From: Sphingobacterium sp.
GTDB lineage: Bacteria > Bacteroidota > Bacteroidia > Sphingobacteriales > Sphingobacteriaceae
Assembly (NCBI GenBank): GCA_031253985.1
Contig: JAIRVH010000185.1
Span: 186,001 to 250,000 of the forward strand
Direction: 5' to 3'
DNA length: 64,000 bases
Shown here: piece after piece, positions 54,155-63,709 of the stretch
Position numbering within the stretch: the stretch's first letter is position 1
How the letters are laid out: each line of letters starts with the position of its first letter
Notes under the pieces: generated by a model
What the model saw: only the letters and a program-made list of their open reading frames with translations
Databases searched by the model: none
What the model was told of the DNA's origin: nothing
Position numbers and translations under genes: made by a program

Positions 54155-54832
54155 ATGCATATACTATTAGCCGAAGACGACACCAGAATTGCTGAATTTA
54201 TAAAAAAAGGCCTTCAGGAAGCTGGCCACCACGTTCATGTCGTCTATGACGGTGCAATGGGGCTAAAGTTGGCAATGGAAAATAATTTTGACTTGCTGAT
54301 TTTAGATGGGATACTCCCGCTTATTAGCGGCATGGATGTCTGTTCTAATATTAGGCGTTTCAAAACTGAAATCCCCATCATTATTTTGACCGCATTATCG
54401 ACAATAGAAGATAAGATCAAGGGCTTCAATTGTGGAGCAGATGATTATTTAACCAAACCTTTCCATTTTGAAGAGCTGCTGCTTCGAATAAAAGCGCTGG
54501 GCCGAAGAGGAATAGCGAGTCCTATCGGCAGTATGCAATATAAAGCTGAAGATCTGGTTATGGACTGTTTTTTAAAATCGGTGACAAGAAACAATGAGGA
54601 AATCCAGCTCACCGTAAAGGAGTATGCATTACTTGAATACCTTCTCGTCAATAAAAACAGAGTGGTTTCAAGAGCTCAAATTGCTGAAGCTGTCTGGGGA
54701 ATAGGTTTTAATAGAGGTACCAATCTAATCGATGTGTATGTGAACTATTTAAGAGCGAAAATCGACAAAGGACGCAAGCCTCTGATCCATACCGTAATTG
54801 GTATGGGGTATATTTTAAAAGGTCTTGAATGA
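54155..54832 (+). CDS. OmpR-family response regulator
   Basis: The 225-residue regulator has a receiver domain: LLAEDDTRIAEFIKKGLQEAGH, the phospho-acceptor region DLLILDGILPLISGMD (Asp near 51), PIIILTALSTIEDKIKGFNCGADDYLTKPFHFEELLLRIKAL with the conserved Lys. The winged-helix DNA-binding part follows (EEIQLTVKEYALLEYLLVNKNRVVSRAQIAEAVWG, NLIDVYVNYLRAKID, IHTVIGMGYIL). Its stop overlaps the kinase start (ATGA). Since the kinase is truncated, it lacks its cognate donor here. Confidence 0.93.
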   Translation: MHILLAEDDTRIAEFIKKGLQEAGHHVHVVYDGAMGLKLAMENNFDLLILDGILPLISGMDVCSNIRRFKTEIPIIILTALSTIEDKIKGFNCGADDYLTKPFHFEELLLRIKALGRRGIASPIGSMQYKAEDLVMDCFLKSVTRNNEEIQLTVKEYALLEYLLVNKNRVVSRAQIAEAVWGIGFNRGTNLIDVYVNYLRAKIDKGRKPLIHTVIGMGYILKGLE

Positions 54833-55377
54833 GAACCAAAACAAGATTGATTTTGCAGTTCTCGTTGTTGTTTGCTGCACTGCTGACACTGGTACTCTCC
54901 ATTATTTATTATCTGGTTGACAAAGAGTTTGTACGCAATTTTTATAAGAGACTTGAAGATAGAGCTTTAACTGTAGGACATAGCTATCTGGCTTCCGACA
55001 ATTTTTCAAAAGAAGAATATCAGGAGGTCCTAAAAAAATATCCCCGTACCTTACCGACCGAGACTATTAGAATCTACGACAAAAATTATCGCTCCATTTT
55101 TATTGAAGAGGATGGCGTCACTTGGAGTAAGGAAATTATCAAACAGATTATTCTTCAAAAAGTACTTTACTTTAAACATGGTGACAACCAAGTGACAGGA
55201 ATCCTCTACAGAGATAATTCGGGAGACTTTGTCATTATAGCCTCCGCCAGCAATGTCTACGGAAAGGAATCAAAGCAAGAGCTACTATATGCCATGATGA
55301 TGAGCTTTACGCTAGCCATTTGCATTACCGTACTGCTGGGAAACGTTTTTGCAAAATGGATCCTAACTTCATGCTGA
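54829..55377 (+). pseudogene. sensor histidine kinase gene cut after its second membrane segment
   Basis: The 182-residue frame has a first membrane segment (LILQFSLLFAALLTLVLSIIYYLV), a sensor part (TETIRIYDKNYRSIFIEED, GDFVIIASASNVYGKES) and a second membrane segment (MMMSFTLAICITVLLGNVFAKWIL). It then ends TSC-stop. HAMP, the phosphorylated His and the ATPase domain are all missing. The next frame is a SusD tail, so a deletion joined the two. It cannot phosphorylate the upstream response regulator. Confidence 0.85.
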
Positions 55378-56374
55378 AAATCATAAACGTGTAAAACAGT
55401 TGGAAGCAGAACTGAAAGGTTTACGGGCATTCCTACATTTCAATCTACACCAGATCTATGGTCAATTTGATTTACAAAATGGACGCACTATCCCCTACCT
55501 GACTCAGCCCGATATTAATGGAAAGCCAGGAAAAATAACAACAAAAGTGTTTTACGAGCTGCTATGGCGAGACTTAGCAAGTGCTTTAAAGGCTGAGCAC
55601 TTACCAACTGAAGTTCACCGACTAAATAAAGATGCGCTAAACGCATTTGCTGCGCGTTTTTTTCTATATAAACAAGATTACCCACAGGCAATACATTATG
55701 CCGAAAGCTTAGTATCAAATTACCATCTGACACAACGCCAAGATTATCCTTCACTTTGGGAAGACAAGAATAATGAAGAAGTAATCTTTAAGCTTTCGCG
55801 CAATCAAGCCAGTCTAATACGCCCAAATACACTTTGGAAAAATTATGGAGCTGGAAAAGTAATGTTCTATCCATCTCATAAACTTCTTGAATTATTGAAG
55901 GAAAATGGCGGAGATCGCAATGACCTTTTTAATAATACTAAGGAAAAGGAAGGCAATGAGGAAGATTTTACACCGATAGCGAAATATCCAGGAAATCACT
56001 ACGCGACAAATGTCAATGATGCAAAAGTATTCCGGCTATCGGAGCAATATTTAATTCTAGCTGAGGCCTATACGAGACCTGAGACTCTGAACCAACAAAA
56101 AGCAAAGGTCTTGTTCAACTTATTGCGAGAGGCTCGGGGTGAAACACCAATACAAGGGCAGCTCAAGCTAGCAGATATTTTGCGAGAACGTATGGCAGAA
56201 TTGTGTTTTGAAGGACATCGTTATTTTGATCTAAAAAGAACCGAAATGCCGATTGTTCGCAGTCCGGAAGATCTAATGCTGCCGACAGATAAAGAGGAAC
56301 TTCTTCCTTCTGATGGTGTGTATTGGATACCGATTCCTTTTAAAGAGGTACAAATTAATCCAAATCTCAAATAG
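55367..56374 (+). pseudogene. SusD-family gene lacking its N-terminal part
   Basis: The frame from about 55367 reads LHAENHKRVKQLEAELKGLRAFLHFNLHQIYGQFD-type sequence, which is interior SusD sequence, and has no lipobox or signal. The rest is typical SusD: ALNAFAARFFLYKQDYPQAIHYAESL, EVIFKLSRNQ, VFRLSEQYLILAEAY, ERMAELCFEGHRYFDLKRTEMP and the ending YWIPIPFKEVQINPNLK. About 130-150 residues are missing from the front, and no SusC gene lies upstream. The upstream deletion joined it to the histidine kinase. As an open frame from the TTG at 55400 it would be 324 residues without export signal. Confidence 0.85.
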
Positions 56375-56602
56375 TGCTTCCATTATGTGTTCTACCAATT
56401 AATAGGGTAGATATTTAAAATAGGAGGATATCTCGCTACTTGTGCGGACTATCCTTCTTTTTTTTCCATTTGACAGGCTCCTTGGCATAAATCCATACAG
56501 AATGGATATTGGCACGATTTGGTAGGGAAAACTACATGGTGCCATAGGTATCCTGTTTTATATCCCAGGTACGGCTTCCCCCTGATAGGCTTTTTATTTA
56601 CA

Positions 56603-56633
56603 TTGCTTTGCATTAAATCAAACTTATATTTGA
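56603..56633 (+). promoter_or_regulatory. promoter of the AraC-family gene
   Basis: ATTG (56603-56606) and TATATTTG (56626-56633) are 19 bases apart and fit the Bacteroidota -33/-7 arrangement, with TAnnTTTG exact. The gene starts at 56652. A second TAACTTTG box at 56641 is too near the start for the same role. Confidence 0.5.
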
Positions 56634-56651
56634 ATTTCTTAACTTTGCTTC

Positions 56652-57530
56652 ATGAAAACAAAAATAGCCCGAAGTGTTTCAGAGTTCAATAACGAACTCA
56701 GATTGCAAGGTTTTAAAGCATTTCAGATTGAGGATGACAGCAATGCTACGCGTACTTATAGTCGTAAAGATTTCTTTAAAATCTGCCTTACAACTGGTAA
56801 AAGCAAGATCCATTACGCCGATAAAAGCTTTGAACAAGAAGGCACAATTCTATTTTTTGGGAACCCGCATATCCCCTATTCCTGGGAAACCATTTCGACA
56901 ACCTATATCGGTTATACATGCTTGTTTTCGGAAGACTTTTTAAAACACGCTGATCGCGCGGAAAGCCTGCAGCAATCTCCCTTCTTTAAAATCGGAGGTA
57001 CACCGGTCTTAAAAATCACGGAGGATCAACGCGTATTCCTCAACACCCTTTTCCAGAAGATGATCCAAGAGCAAGAAAGTGATTATGCGTTTAAGGATGA
57101 GCTCATACGCAATTATATCAACCTGATCATTCATGAAGCCCTTAAACTTCAACCGTCTGAAGTGTATACCCCATCCAAGAATGGTATGGCACGTATCGCA
57201 TCGGTATTTTTGGAACTATTAGAACGACAATTCCCAATCGAAACACCCGCAAGTCCGCTCAAAATGAAAACAGCGCAGGATTATGCTCAAAACCTCAACA
57301 TCCACGTCAACTATCTGAATCGTGCTGTAAAAGAAATTACGGGCAAATCTACGACGACACTGATTTCAGAGAGAATCTTGACAGAAGCAAAAGCCCTGTT
57401 ACAACACACAGACTGGAATATTTCAGAGATAGCCAGCGCACTGGGATTTGAATATCCTACCTATTTCAATAACTTCTTTAAAAAATTGACAGGAACAAAT
57501 CCAAAATCACTCCGCGAATTTGAGGTTTGA
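56652..57530 (+). CDS. AraC-family transcriptional regulator
   Basis: The 292-residue protein has an N-terminal cupin-like sensor (FFKICLTTGKSKIHYADKSFEQEGTILFFGNPHIPYSWE) and a C-terminal pair of helix-turn-helix units, TAQDYAQNLNIHVNYLNRAVKEITG and NISEIASALGFEYPTYFNNFFKKLTGTNPKSL. It is upstream of an exported hydrolase, an acetyltransferase and a cupin gene on the same strand, with short gaps. This set is a common AraC-headed arrangement in Bacteroidota, so it is probably their activator. Confidence 0.9.
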   Translation: MKTKIARSVSEFNNELRLQGFKAFQIEDDSNATRTYSRKDFFKICLTTGKSKIHYADKSFEQEGTILFFGNPHIPYSWETISTTYIGYTCLFSEDFLKHADRAESLQQSPFFKIGGTPVLKITEDQRVFLNTLFQKMIQEQESDYAFKDELIRNYINLIIHEALKLQPSEVYTPSKNGMARIASVFLELLERQFPIETPASPLKMKTAQDYAQNLNIHVNYLNRAVKEITGKSTTTLISERILTEAKALLQHTDWNISEIASALGFEYPTYFNNFFKKLTGTNPKSLREFEV

Positions 57531-57618
57531 AATTCTTAAGTTTTGGTTTGATAATCGTTAACATTTCCCCATTATCCTGATCTACCTTTGTATCTGTAAT
57601 AATTAATGTAATACGGAT

Positions 57619-58674
57619 ATGAAACTAGCAGCAACATTATTGGTCCTGTCTTTCCTGTTTTCTGGTAGGGCTTCCGCGCAACAGGTACAATCAAATCAAA
57701 ATTTAGAGACTATGAATACTTCATCAGATCATTATACTTTTCAGTTAAGCGATAAAGTAAGCCGCAAAAAAGTAAGTTTTAAAAATCGTTATGGTATCAC
57801 ACTTTCTGGCGATTTATACGTTCCTAAAAACGCAGACACTAAACTGTTATCGGCACTTGCCATCAGCGGCCCTTTTGGTGCAGTGAAAGAGCAATCTTCT
57901 GGATTGTATGCTAACCAAATGGCTGAAAGAGGATTTATTGCCTTGGCCTTCGATCCCTCCTACACAGGTGAAAGTGGCGGCACACCGCGTAACGTAGCAT
58001 CGCCAGATATTAACACCGAGGATTTCAGCGCAGCTGTAGACTTTCTAGGGCTACAGAAAAATATTGACAGAAGCAAAATCGGAATCATTGGCATCTGTGG
58101 ATTTGCTGGCTTTGCATTAAATGCGACAGCTGTCGACAAACGTATAAAAGCAGTGGCTACGACCAGCATGTACGATATGACGCGCGTTATGTCAAAAGGC
58201 TATAATGACGTGGTAACTGCAGAGCAGCGTACACAAACATTGGAGCAATTAAGCCAGCAGCGCTGGAAAGATGCTGAAAGTGGATCATACGCTCCATCAA
58301 CAAACAATTTACCAGAAAAATTGACTGGCAGTGAACCTCAGTTTGTTAAGGAATATTTTGATTACTATAAAACAGCTCGCGGATTTCATCCTCGTTCTAT
58401 CAATTCAAATGCTTCATGGACGGCAACCTCACCCTTGTCGTTTATGAATATGCCGATCCTCTCTTACATCAAGGAAATTGCGCCGCGGCCAATGCTAATT
58501 ATTGCGGGAGAAAATGCCCATTCAAGATATTTCAGTGAAGACGCCTATAAAGCTGCTGCCGAACCAAAGGAGCTTATGATTATTCCTGATGCAGTTCACG
58601 TTGATTTATACGATCAATTGGATAAAATTCCATTCGATAAACTGACAGCATTCTTTAAAGCTAATTTAAAATAA
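57619..58674 (+). CDS. exported alpha/beta hydrolase (YcjY-like) with Cys at the nucleophile position
   Basis: The 351-residue protein has a signal peptide (MKLAATLLVLSFLFSGRASAQ). The fold reads FKNRYGITLSGDLYVPKN, ALAISGPFGAVKEQSSGLYANQMAERGFIALAFDPSYTGESGG, and IGIIGICGFAGFALNATA. There the elbow G-x-C-x-x-x-G has Cys instead of Ser, as in dienelactone hydrolases. The acid and His regions are PMLIIAGENAHSRYF and IPDAVHVDLYDQ. It may act on an ester or lactone in the periplasm. It follows the AraC gene by 88 bases. Confidence 0.82.
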   Translation: MKLAATLLVLSFLFSGRASAQQVQSNQNLETMNTSSDHYTFQLSDKVSRKKVSFKNRYGITLSGDLYVPKNADTKLLSALAISGPFGAVKEQSSGLYANQMAERGFIALAFDPSYTGESGGTPRNVASPDINTEDFSAAVDFLGLQKNIDRSKIGIIGICGFAGFALNATAVDKRIKAVATTSMYDMTRVMSKGYNDVVTAEQRTQTLEQLSQQRWKDAESGSYAPSTNNLPEKLTGSEPQFVKEYFDYYKTARGFHPRSINSNASWTATSPLSFMNMPILSYIKEIAPRPMLIIAGENAHSRYFSEDAYKAAAEPKELMIIPDAVHVDLYDQLDKIPFDKLTAFFKANLK

Positions 58675-58721
58675 CGCACTTATTTTCATTAAATTACCTA
58701 TAAAATTTAATCCACTATTCA

Positions 58722-59303
58722 ATGAAAACATCAGATCATAATTATCAGGAGGATATTTTTGAACGCTTAAAAAAAGAAAAACACATCTCTTCCGATGATC
58801 CTCAGGGATACCGTTTGCGGGAAGCTTCTTTTGCGACAAAAGCATTATTGGTGCCTATGAACAATTCGGCTAATCCTAATGAGATAAGAGATCTATTGAG
58901 TCAGATTACCGGTTCAGCTATAGATGAAAGTACGACTGTATTTACACCATTATATATCAACTATGGCAGGAATACAAGGATAGGAAAAAATGTCTTCATC
59001 AACTTCGACTGTGTATTTTTAGACTTAGGCGGTATAATTATAGAAGATCATGTGCTCATAGCTCCTAAAGTGAGTTTATTAACGGAAGGCCATCCAATTG
59101 AAGCTGAAAATAGACAATCGTTAACTGTGGCTCCGATTCATATAAAAAAGAATGCCTGGATTGGGGCAAATGCAACGATCTTACCCGGTGTCACGATTGG
59201 AGAAAATGCTGTGGTAGCAGCTGGTTCCCTAGTCAATAAGAATGTACCTGATCATACTATTGTTGGCGGAATTCCTGCAAAGATTATTAAAAACATAGCA
59301 TAA
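58722..59303 (+). CDS. sugar O-acetyltransferase, maltose/galactoside acetyltransferase type
   Basis: This 193-residue enzyme transfers acetyl from acetyl-CoA to sugar hydroxyls. It shows the N-terminal helix region ([21 protein letters not shown]) followed by hexapeptide repeats of the left-handed beta helix: [53 protein letters not shown] (with the catalytic His of GHP), [48 protein letters not shown]. It lies 47 bases after the hydrolase gene and is probably in the same operon. Confidence 0.92.
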   Translation: MKTSDHNYQEDIFERLKKEKHISSDDPQGYRLREASFATKALLVPMNNSANPNEIRDLLSQITGSAIDESTTVFTPLYINYGRNTRIGKNVFINFDCVFLDLGGIIIEDHVLIAPKVSLLTEGHPIEAENRQSLTVAPIHIKKNAWIGANATILPGVTIGENAVVAAGSLVNKNVPDHTIVGGIPAKIIKNIA

Positions 59304-59346
59304 AGAATTCGGATCAAATATTTATCAAGGCCAAATTGCAATCTAT

Positions 59347-59820
59347 ATGAACAGGTTATTCGTTATCCCAATTGTGGCGATAAGTTTATGCGCTTGTAAA
59401 ACTAAAACAGATCATACAATGAGTACAACAGAAATATTTCCCAAGGGGGAACCATTGCCTAAGGAATGGTTTACGGGAGACGCATTTTTAACCCCTTTGG
59501 TAGCAAAAGATAAAAACAATGATTTCTCGGCGGGTAGCGTAACTTTTGCACCCGGTGCGAGAACAAACTGGCATACCCATCCTAAAGGTCAGGTTTTACT
59601 GGTGATCGACGGAAATGGACTCTATCAGGAAAAAGGGAAACCTGCACAAGCAATTAAAAAAGGTGATGTTGTCAATATTCCCGAGAATGTAGAACACTGG
59701 CATGGCGCAACTGCTGACACTAAAATGGTGCATGTTGCCATCACCAATTTTAAAGAAGATGTTCAGGTTACTTGGCTAAACCCTGTAACGGAAGAGGAAT
59801 TTAGTTTAGCCAACAAATAA
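59347..59820 (+). CDS. cupin-domain lipoprotein
   Basis: The 157-residue protein has a lipobox ISLCACKTK (Cys near 18). The cupin core is FAPGARTNWHTHPKGQVLLVIDGNGLYQEKGKP, with the metal-binding His pair, and DVVNIPENVEHWHGATADTKMVHVAI with the third His. The sequence resembles the carboxymuconolactone-linked small cupins. It ends the AraC-linked operon. The function is unknown; the metal site could be catalytic or structural. Confidence 0.85.
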   Translation: MNRLFVIPIVAISLCACKTKTDHTMSTTEIFPKGEPLPKEWFTGDAFLTPLVAKDKNNDFSAGSVTFAPGARTNWHTHPKGQVLLVIDGNGLYQEKGKPAQAIKKGDVVNIPENVEHWHGATADTKMVHVAITNFKEDVQVTWLNPVTEEEFSLANK

Positions 59821-59827
59821 TGAAGAT

Positions 59828-59858
59828 GCCCCTCTATTTAGCTATAAATTTGAGGGGC
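59828..59858 (+). terminator. hairpin after the cupin gene
   Basis: GCCCCTC (59828-59834) and GAGGGGC (59852-59858) are exact complements, with further pairing inside (ATTTA/TAAAT). No T-run follows, so termination is uncertain, but it stands 8 bases after the last stop codon of the operon. Confidence 0.45.
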
Positions 59859-60001
59859 TATAAATCAGTTGGTGACGTCAATTAGAAAAGTCTTGTCTCA
59901 GCTGCCGGAAAAAAAGAGATACTTAAATTTGGATACTTAAAACAAACATCATTTCATTATATTAGTGTTTATTTAACTGATTTGAAATCTTAACTAATAA
60001 T

Positions 60002-60472
60002 ATGACTAATGAACTATTTGAATTTGAAATTTTAAAAGCCAGCAGAACAAGGTTATTACAATTAGTAGAAACTGTTGATAACAAAATATTATTTAAAATT
60101 CCTGAAACCTTTAACAATAATATTGTTTGGCAAATTGGTCACTGTATCACCTCTCAACAGCGGCATATGTATATGCGTAGTGGACTACCGATGCATATAT
60201 CACAAGAATTTATGGAAATGTTCAAAATTGGAAGCTCCCCATATACGTGGAAAAGTAGTCCGGACATTGATGAAATAAAACATTTATTACTTTATACAGT
60301 AAACCAGCTTAGTAAAGATCTACAAGCGGAAATCTTTGTTGATTACCAACCCTTTAGCTTACCACTCGGTATCACTGTAAATAATCACATCCAAGCACTC
60401 CAGGCGGCTAACTTTCACGAAGCTGAGCACAGCGGAATAATATTCAGTTACTTGAAACTTCTAATTGAATAA
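60002..60472 (+). CDS. DinB-family protein
   Basis: The 156-residue four-helix protein begins FEFEILKASRTRLLQLVE. It has the DinB metal ligands in NIVWQIGHCITSQQRHMYMRSG in helix 2 and ALQAANFHEAEHSGIIFSYL in helix 4, with three His in the usual spacing. Like the protein at 22165, it may act as a metal-dependent transferase using a thiol cofactor; no partner gene is seen. Confidence 0.8.
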   Translation: MTNELFEFEILKASRTRLLQLVETVDNKILFKIPETFNNNIVWQIGHCITSQQRHMYMRSGLPMHISQEFMEMFKIGSSPYTWKSSPDIDEIKHLLLYTVNQLSKDLQAEIFVDYQPFSLPLGITVNNHIQALQAANFHEAEHSGIIFSYLKLLIE

Positions 60473-60516
60473 AATCTACTTAAGTCATATTTCCGTGCAA
60501 TACACCTGATAATAGT

Positions 60517-61248
60517 CTATTTCTCAACGGAAATCAGGAGCATCATTGGCCGGCGCAATTCATCTTGCATCTCAGGAATGCTTTTGAGCATTTCAGCATC
60601 AGGCATTGGCTCTTTAACTTCAATGATCCGGAAACCGACTTTTAATAAAACATCCAGGTAAGTACTAATTGTTCTATGATACTTCAATACCTTCTCGCCC
60701 AAAAACGAGGTACATCTTTGCCCCTCAAAAAAGTACTTATCTACGGGCCAAGCTAATTTAGCTCCTGTTTCATCATAACTCCAATCCTGACTACCCTCAG
60801 CAGTAAAAACGGGATGCTCAACTGAGAATACAAACTTACCGCCGCTTCTCAGCCACTTATATATATTTTCAATAAGAGCCTCATAGAATTTTACATAATG
60901 AAAGGTCAAAGAACTAAAAATTAGATCGAACATTTCGGGTTCAAATTGGATATCTTCGAGTGCATGATTTTGATATTCGATACCGTCAAGCTGATTAATC
61001 TCCCTTGCTCTTTGAAGCATTTTTTTAGATATATCGATACCCATTACGGAAGTAGCACCGTTTTCGATGGCATACCTACAATGCCATCCATAGCCGCATC
61101 CCAAATCAAGCACTTCTTTCCCCTTGATTTCTGGTAACATCTCTCTTAATACATGCCATTCCCCTGCACCTTCAAGACCTTTCTGAGACCGGTTCATTTT
61201 TTCATACTGTTCAAAAAAAGATGGCTGGTCATATTTATTCTCTTTCAT
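60517..61248 (-). CDS. class I SAM-dependent methyltransferase
   Basis: The 243-residue enzyme has motif I KEVLDLGCGYGWHCRYAIENGATSVMGIDISKKML, then IQFEPEMFDLIFSSLTFHYV and IYKWLRSGGKFVFSVEHPVFTAEG. The last portion IIEVKEPMPDAEMLKSIPEMQDELRRPMMLL is characteristic of a small-molecule methyltransferase group annotated as UbiE-like. The substrate is unknown. It is convergent with the DinB gene and intact, unlike the methyltransferase at 20928. Confidence 0.88.
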   Translation of the reverse strand: MKENKYDQPSFFEQYEKMNRSQKGLEGAGEWHVLREMLPEIKGKEVLDLGCGYGWHCRYAIENGATSVMGIDISKKMLQRAREINQLDGIEYQNHALEDIQFEPEMFDLIFSSLTFHYVKFYEALIENIYKWLRSGGKFVFSVEHPVFTAEGSQDWSYDETGAKLAWPVDKYFFEGQRCTSFLGEKVLKYHRTISTYLDVLLKVGFRIIEVKEPMPDAEMLKSIPEMQDELRRPMMLLISVEK

Positions 61249-61668
61249 TTTTTCCTACACAATAATATTATTTAACAAAAGTAATGTAATTTTATTTGTC
61301 GTCTGCCTTTCAGTCAAATCCATAGATTACCTAAAGGTATATTTTGCACCCAAGCGCTCGCAAGAATCTTTAACCTTTCCCATCACTAAAACCTCTTGAA
61401 AACCCAAAGTAAAACATCTGGCTTAAAGAAAGACCTCAACACCTTGTTTTTTCAGCGCACATAGAGATGAAAAAATAAACAAAAGAAAGCAAATTACTAA
61501 AAAAGGAATCTTGCATCCATTTCCAACGACATAAAACGCCCATACATATCGCCCTAGAAAAAAACTTATAGAAATAGCAGATGAAAGGTTGCGAAAAGTT
61601 TAAAGTTCCTATAGAAAGTCTATTGTAATATCATCTTTATATTAAATTGAAGTAAACTAAAAATCAAA
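61249..61668. other. intergenic region with a possible gene tail
   Basis: This 420-base stretch holds both divergent promoters. On the minus strand, 61422-61327 is open and reads ARCFTLGFQEVLVMGKVKD, SCERLGAKYTFR and then stop, which could be the tail of a lost gene. The evidence is weak. No repeat or RNA structure was recognised. Confidence 0.3.
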
Positions 61669-62304
61669 ATGGTGCGTAACGATGAGTTAGCAGCGCTTCA
61701 AAATTTTAACGGGTTTTATCTATACAAAATCTCTAATATTTTTCTTTACTTCACTTTTAAAATCTATATTTTAAGAATAAAAGAAAACGAAATGTTATCC
61801 ACAGAATATTATTTTAACAAATATTTTCTGCAACTCAGTGTATTTGCATTTCCTTGGGTTGGTTCAGAGGAAATTGCAAAAGACATTGTGCAGGACGCAT
61901 TTATCGTTCTAATGGGCAGACAGGATTTGCTGGAAAAAGGAGAACCCGTAATTAAAAGCTTTCTTTATAGCTCAGTCAAAAATCTAGCGATGAATATCAA
62001 GCGAAGAAATATTGTATTTGATCGCGTACGTAACCAATTTGATACGGATAAACCTGATGACAATGATATCCTGGATAATTTAATAAATGCAGAATTGATT
62101 GGCGCTCTTCATCGGGAACTCAATGAACTTCCGGAAGGCTGTCAAAGAATCTGCCGTTTAATCTATTTGGACGGAATGAAGTATGAAGAGGTCGCGCAGG
62201 AGCTGAACGTCTCTGTCAATACAGTGAAAACGCAGCGCATGCGGGCTATAAACCTACTGAAAAGAAAATTCTTAAACATCCTTTTTTCATTTATTATCTT
62301 CTGA
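61669..62304 (+). CDS. ECF sigma factor, FecI-like RNA polymerase sigma-70 factor
   Basis: The protein has sigma region 2 (YYFNKYFLQLSVFAFPWVGSEEIAKDIVQDAFIVLM) and region 4 (ALHRELNELPEGCQRICRLIYLDGMKYEEVAQELNVSVNTVKTQRMRAINLLK). The called 211-residue frame starts MVRNDELAALQNFN, which fits the family, but then has an unusual hydrophobic stretch YLYKISNIFLYFTFKIYIL in place of the usual GDExAFxxIY helix. A start at 61792 (MLSTEYYF, 170 residues) would lack the first part. This may be a diverged or damaged N-terminus. It would direct RNA polymerase to the following FecR/SusC-type genes after a TonB-dependent signal. Confidence 0.78.
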   Translation: MVRNDELAALQNFNGFYLYKISNIFLYFTFKIYILRIKENEMLSTEYYFNKYFLQLSVFAFPWVGSEEIAKDIVQDAFIVLMGRQDLLEKGEPVIKSFLYSSVKNLAMNIKRRNIVFDRVRNQFDTDKPDDNDILDNLINAELIGALHRELNELPEGCQRICRLIYLDGMKYEEVAQELNVSVNTVKTQRMRAINLLKRKFLNILFSFIIF

Positions 62305-62390
62305 CAAACAGATACTTAACACCAAATCTCAACTTTTTTCTATAAACGGGTCACCCTTTTTAACCGTTCAAGTTATTTAGCTTATGAATT

Positions 62391-63572
62391 ATGATAGAAA
62401 CCGACAAAATAATATTAGCAGAGTTAATTGCTCTTCTTTTGAAAGATGGCGAGCTGCCATCCGACAAAGAGGCTCAATTAAAAAATCTTTTACAAAGGTA
62501 TCCGGAGGCGAAGGATAGCTTGAGTCGTCGGCTATCACAGACTGATATTTATTCCCCCTTTGATCTTCGCAACATCGATTTAAGCCAAGAATGGCTGATA
62601 ACGCAAACTAAATTCACGGCGAAGGGAACACTTTTGCAGCCGAGAAAGAAATATCTCTTCTTAAATAAACCTTGGTATCAAGCTATTGCAGTTGTTGCAA
62701 CTGTTTTACTTGCCCTAACGTTATTATGGCCGCGACAACATCGGGAAAAATCGGTAAGCTATTTAATACCTGATAAGGTATATGGTCATAAAAATGATGT
62801 TCTCCCTGGGAGAACAGGGGCAATTTTAAAAATTGAAGGGAAAGAAGAAATACAATTGACCGAAAAAAAGGCAGTGCAATATTTAGCGCAGGGTATTGAA
62901 CTAAAAGAAGGGCGTCTCATTTATCCACCTAACTTAACGGAAAACCTGAAAAACACCTTAATTGTCCCCAAACGGTCCACGATGATATTAACCTTTAGCG
63001 ACGGAACTAAAGTGTGGGTGAATGCAGCGTCTGAAATGAGCTATAAAACCAATTTTGATAAAAAAGAGCGAAGAGTGACGTTAAAAGGTGAAGCCTATTT
63101 CGAAGTCGCTAAAGATGCGCATAGACCATTTATTGTGGAAACAAATCATATCAATATACAGGCTATCGGAACGGCTTTTAATGTAAACTCCTATCATGCG
63201 ACCACGAAAGTATCATTGACAGAAGGAAAACTTAAAGTCAGTAACGAAGAAAATGAGATCTATATGAATGCCGGTAGCGAAACTGAAATCGTCAATAAAA
63301 AACTGAGAACTTTTCCCTTAGCAAGCAAAGCCGAAGCCACTGCTTTCAAAGACGGTTATTTTTATTTTAAAAATAAGAATATGCAACAGATACTTGACGA
63401 ATTGAGTCGTTGGTATGGTATTCAGGTTGATTGCAAGATACCTTTAAATAACGAACGATATGAAGGCAGTATAAAAAGAGATGTGACACTGGGAGAGCTT
63501 TGTAATCTTCTAAAGGATTTGACAGGTTATAAACTGACCATTGACAACGATAAACTAATTGTGAATAGATAA
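62391..63572 (+). CDS. FecR-family anti-sigma factor with DUF4974
   Basis: The 393-residue inner-membrane protein has a cytoplasmic N-terminus that binds the sigma factor (AELIALLLKDGELPSDKEAQLKNLLQ), one membrane segment (WYQAIAVVATVLLALTLLW, near 100) and a periplasmic FecR domain (STMILTFSDGTKVWVNAASEMSYKTNF, RVTLKGEAYFEVAKDAHRPFIVET, NIQAIGTAFNVNSY). The C-terminal DUF4974-type part is FKDGYFYFKNKNMQQILDELSRWYGIQVD. It receives a signal from the STN domain of the SusC-like protein encoded next and releases the sigma factor. Confidence 0.93.
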   Translation: MIETDKIILAELIALLLKDGELPSDKEAQLKNLLQRYPEAKDSLSRRLSQTDIYSPFDLRNIDLSQEWLITQTKFTAKGTLLQPRKKYLFLNKPWYQAIAVVATVLLALTLLWPRQHREKSVSYLIPDKVYGHKNDVLPGRTGAILKIEGKEEIQLTEKKAVQYLAQGIELKEGRLIYPPNLTENLKNTLIVPKRSTMILTFSDGTKVWVNAASEMSYKTNFDKKERRVTLKGEAYFEVAKDAHRPFIVETNHINIQAIGTAFNVNSYHATTKVSLTEGKLKVSNEENEIYMNAGSETEIVNKKLRTFPLASKAEATAFKDGYFYFKNKNMQQILDELSRWYGIQVDCKIPLNNERYEGSIKRDVTLGELCNLLKDLTGYKLTIDNDKLIVNR

Positions 63573-63709
63573 ACTTATTAAGGAGGACTTTGTATGTAAA
63601 AAAGATAAACGCCTAAATTAATAGAATAAAAAATGCAGAAGTACGGCAAATACTCCTGCATCAAAATTGAATTAACACTGATCGTAAACCATTAATTCTA
63701 TACCAATTT

